Source: Pseudomonadota bacterium (GTDB taxonomy: Bacteria; Pseudomonadota; Alphaproteobacteria; Caulobacterales; Caulobacteraceae). From it: 6,553 nucleotides of DNA. Made by a program: the position numbers and the translations under genes. Under the pieces are notes generated by a model. That model had not been told where the DNA came from. It ran no database searches and worked only from the letters and a program-made list of their open reading frames with translations. This document shows positions 5,017 through 6,553 of this stretch, one piece after another. Positions within the stretch are counted from its first letter, which is position 1. Each line of letters opens with the position of its first letter. The stretch lies in contig JAEYTA010000218.1 in the NCBI GenBank assembly GCA_023434265.1, forward strand, positions 1 to 6,553. The letters are read 5' to 3'.

Positions 5017-6553
5017 ATGCGGCTTCTGTGGCTGACGGGTTCGCTGGCGCTCGCGCTGCTTCTGGCGGTGCTGGCGCTGCAGGTTCCATCGCCGGCGCCG
5101 GCCGACGCGCCGGCGACCGAATTCTCCGCCGCCCGCGCCCTCGCCGACGTGCGCGAGATCGCCCGCGCGCCTCACCCGATGGGCTCGCCCGAACACGCCC
5201 GCGTCCAGGCCTGGCTCCTCACCCGCATGGAAGGCCTGGGGCTGCAGGTGTCGACCCAGTCGGGGCCGATCTCGCGCGGCGCGGCCCGCTACCTGCGCCA
5301 GATGGGGGGCGATCCCGCGGCGGCGGACTTCACCGCCGTCAACCTCGTGGGCGTCCTGCCGGGGCGCGATCCGGACCTGCCGGCCGTCGCCCTGATGGCC
5401 CATTACGACACCGTCCCCGGCTCGGCGGGCGCGGCCGACGACTCCGCCGGCGTGGCCGCCGTGCTGGAAGCGGTGCGCGCCGTCCGCGCCCGCGGCCCCG
5501 CCGACCGCACGCTCGTCGTGCTGTTCACCGACGCCGAGGAGATCGGCATGGAAGGCGCCCGCGTCTTCTGGGGCGGCCACCCCCTCCGCGACCGCATCGG
5601 CGCCGTGGTCAACCTCGAGGCCCGCGGCGGCGGCGGCCGTGCCATGATGTTCGAGACCGGCCGTGGCAATGCGCAGACCATCGACCTGTTCGCCCGCGTC
5701 GCCCCCCGGGTCGACGGCGGCGTCACCTCCAACGCCCTGGCCGTCTTCGTCTACGAGCTGATGCCCAACGGCACCGACTTCACCGTGCCGCGCGACCGCG
5801 GCGTGCAGGGGCTCAACCTCGCCTTCATCGGTCGCCCGGAGCAGTATCACGCCGCCGGCTCGACGCCGGAGGCGCTCGATCCGGGCAGCGTGCAGCACAT
5901 CGGCTCCCAGGCGCTGGAAGCCGCCGACGCCCTGCTGCGCGCCCCGACGCTGCCGGCCCGCGGCGGCGACGCCGTCTACGCCGACCTGTTCGGCCGCGCC
6001 GTGATCGCCCATCCGCCGGCGGTCGGCTGGGGCCTGTTCGCCCTGGCCGCCGGCCTCCTCGGCTTCGCCGTCTGGCGCGCCCGCGGCCGCGCCGGCCTGA
6101 CCTTCGCCGACCTCGGCCGCGGCGCCGTCGACGGCCTGTGGTTCCTCTCGACCGGCCTTGTCCTCGCCCAGGCCGTCCGTCTGCTCGGCGGCCCTATGGC
6201 CGCCCGCGCCGAGAGCGCCGACGCCTACTACGTCCTGCTCGCCCGCCTGCCGTGGCTCGAGGGCGGCGTCGCCGCCGCCCTGCTCGCCCTCGTCCTGCTG
6301 CTGGTCGGCGGACGCGGCCGGCTGGACCGGCGCTGGCTGGCCGGGGCCGTGGCGATCGTCGCCGTCGCCGCCCTGGTCTATGGCGGCTTCGATCCGGTGT
6401 TGGCCGGCGCCGCGGTGATCTCCGCCGGCCTGTCCGCCTTCCCCGGCCTCTCGGCCCGCTCGACCTGGGGCGGCTGGACCGGCCTCATCGCCCTCGCCCT
6501 GCTGTTCGGCCTGCTCGCCCAGGCCGCCGCCCCGGCCACCGCCTTCCTGTTCC
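5017..6553 (+). CDS. M28-family zinc metallopeptidase with C-terminal membrane region (3' end outside window)
   Basis: 512 residues are visible and the frame is still open at the right edge. Residues 3-22 are an uncleaved-looking hydrophobic segment or signal peptide (LLWLTGSLALALLLAVLAL). The peptidase domain spans about 35-310 with the M28 zinc residues: H129 and D131 in MAHYDTVPGS, D141 in GAADDSAGVAAVLE, E174-E175 in TDAEEIGMEGA (catalytic Glu then ligand), E201 in VNLEARG, and H278 in QYHAAGST. From about 334 onward come several hydrophobic stretches (334-353, 371-391, 416-431, 438-457, 462-480, 488-505), likely transmembrane helices. This matches membrane M28 peptidases of the ERMP1/vacuolar type, with the catalytic domain outside the cytoplasm; they act as aminopeptidase-like enzymes but substrates are mostly unknown. 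It is divergent from the four-helix-bundle gene across 167 bases. Codon use matches the neighbours. Confidence 0.9.
   Translation, partial: MRLLWLTGSLALALLLAVLALQVPSPAPADAPATEFSAARALADVREIARAPHPMGSPEHARVQAWLLTRMEGLGLQVSTQSGPISRGAARYLRQMGGDPAAADFTAVNLVGVLPGRDPDLPAVALMAHYDTVPGSAGAADDSAGVAAVLEAVRAVRARGPADRTLVVLFTDAEEIGMEGARVFWGGHPLRDRIGAVVNLEARGGGGRAMMFETGRGNAQTIDLFARVAPRVDGGVTSNALAVFVYELMPNGTDFTVPRDRGVQGLNLAFIGRPEQYHAAGSTPEALDPGSVQHIGSQALEAADALLRAPTLPARGGDAVYADLFGRAVIAHPPAVGWGLFALAAGLLGFAVWRARGRAGLTFADLGRGAVDGLWFLSTGLVLAQAVRLLGGPMAARAESADAYYVLLARLPWLEGGVAAALLALVLLLVGGRGRLDRRWLAGAVAIVAVAALVYGGFDPVLAGAAVISAGLSAFPGLSARSTWGGWTGLIALALLFGLLAQAAAPATAFLF

Noticed and set aside
4850..5089. Upstream extension of the four-helix-bundle gene by 80 residues
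   Set aside because: It would overlap the start of the peptidase gene and is Pro/Ala-rich without family likeness; ATG 4849 has a proper ribosome binding site.
4984..6012. Minus-strand open frame (342 codons) opposite the M28 peptidase
   Set aside because: The plus-strand frame carries all M28 zinc motifs, a signal anchor and a strong ribosome binding site; the minus frame is a His/Gly/Ala-rich shadow.
1..6553. Mobile element, CRISPR array, tRNA or anti-phage system
   Set aside because: No transposase or recombinase motifs, no regularly spaced repeats, no tRNA-like cloverleaf and no defence-gene motifs were seen; base and codon use are even throughout.

Overview
This window is very GC-rich, with G or C at almost every third codon position, and it reads as an alphaproteobacterium of the Caulobacterales (Caulobacter, Brevundimonas or Phenylobacterium type). 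The strongest taxonomic clue is a full-length ChpT histidine phosphotransferase, a hallmark of the CckA-ChpT-CtrA cell-cycle phosphorelay. No tRNA, rRNA, CRISPR array, insertion sequence or phage gene was found. Coding density is high and no gap between genes exceeds 300 bases.

Layout. Bases 1-726 (+) hold the 3' end of an unrecognised alanine/leucine-rich helical protein. It converges on cysQ (775-1560, -), a 3'(2'),5'-bisphosphate nucleotidase. A 90-base divergent gap follows, then chpT (1651-2307, +). After another 90-base gap, which carries a CtrA-like TTAACC half-site, come a single-domain CheY-like response regulator (2398-2781, +) and, 4 bases later, a divergent CheR-type methyltransferase (2786-3601, +). 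A 72-residue protein of unknown function follows (3662-3880, +), with a possible general-stress promoter just before its start. It ends 2 bases from the end of a GFA-family zinc protein (3883-4272, -). A strong rho-independent terminator (4341-4369, -) closes the next minus-strand gene, a PA2169/DUF2383-type four-helix-bundle protein (4397-4849, -), which also has a possible general-stress promoter. Divergent from it, an M28-family metallopeptidase with a C-terminal multi-pass membrane region starts at 5017 and runs off the right edge.

How the genes may fit together. chpT, the response regulator and the cheR-like gene form a same-strand signalling block with no cheA, cheW or cheB in view. This suggests a link between cell-cycle phosphosignalling and a chemotaxis-like or motility output, but that is inference. 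The 72-residue protein and the four-helix-bundle protein may share stress control through EcfG-like promoters. CysQ, the GFA protein and the peptidase look like ordinary housekeeping neighbours. No clearly new multi-gene system is visible. The points most worth checking are the altered CheR motif, the CtrA-like site and the two EcfG-like promoters.
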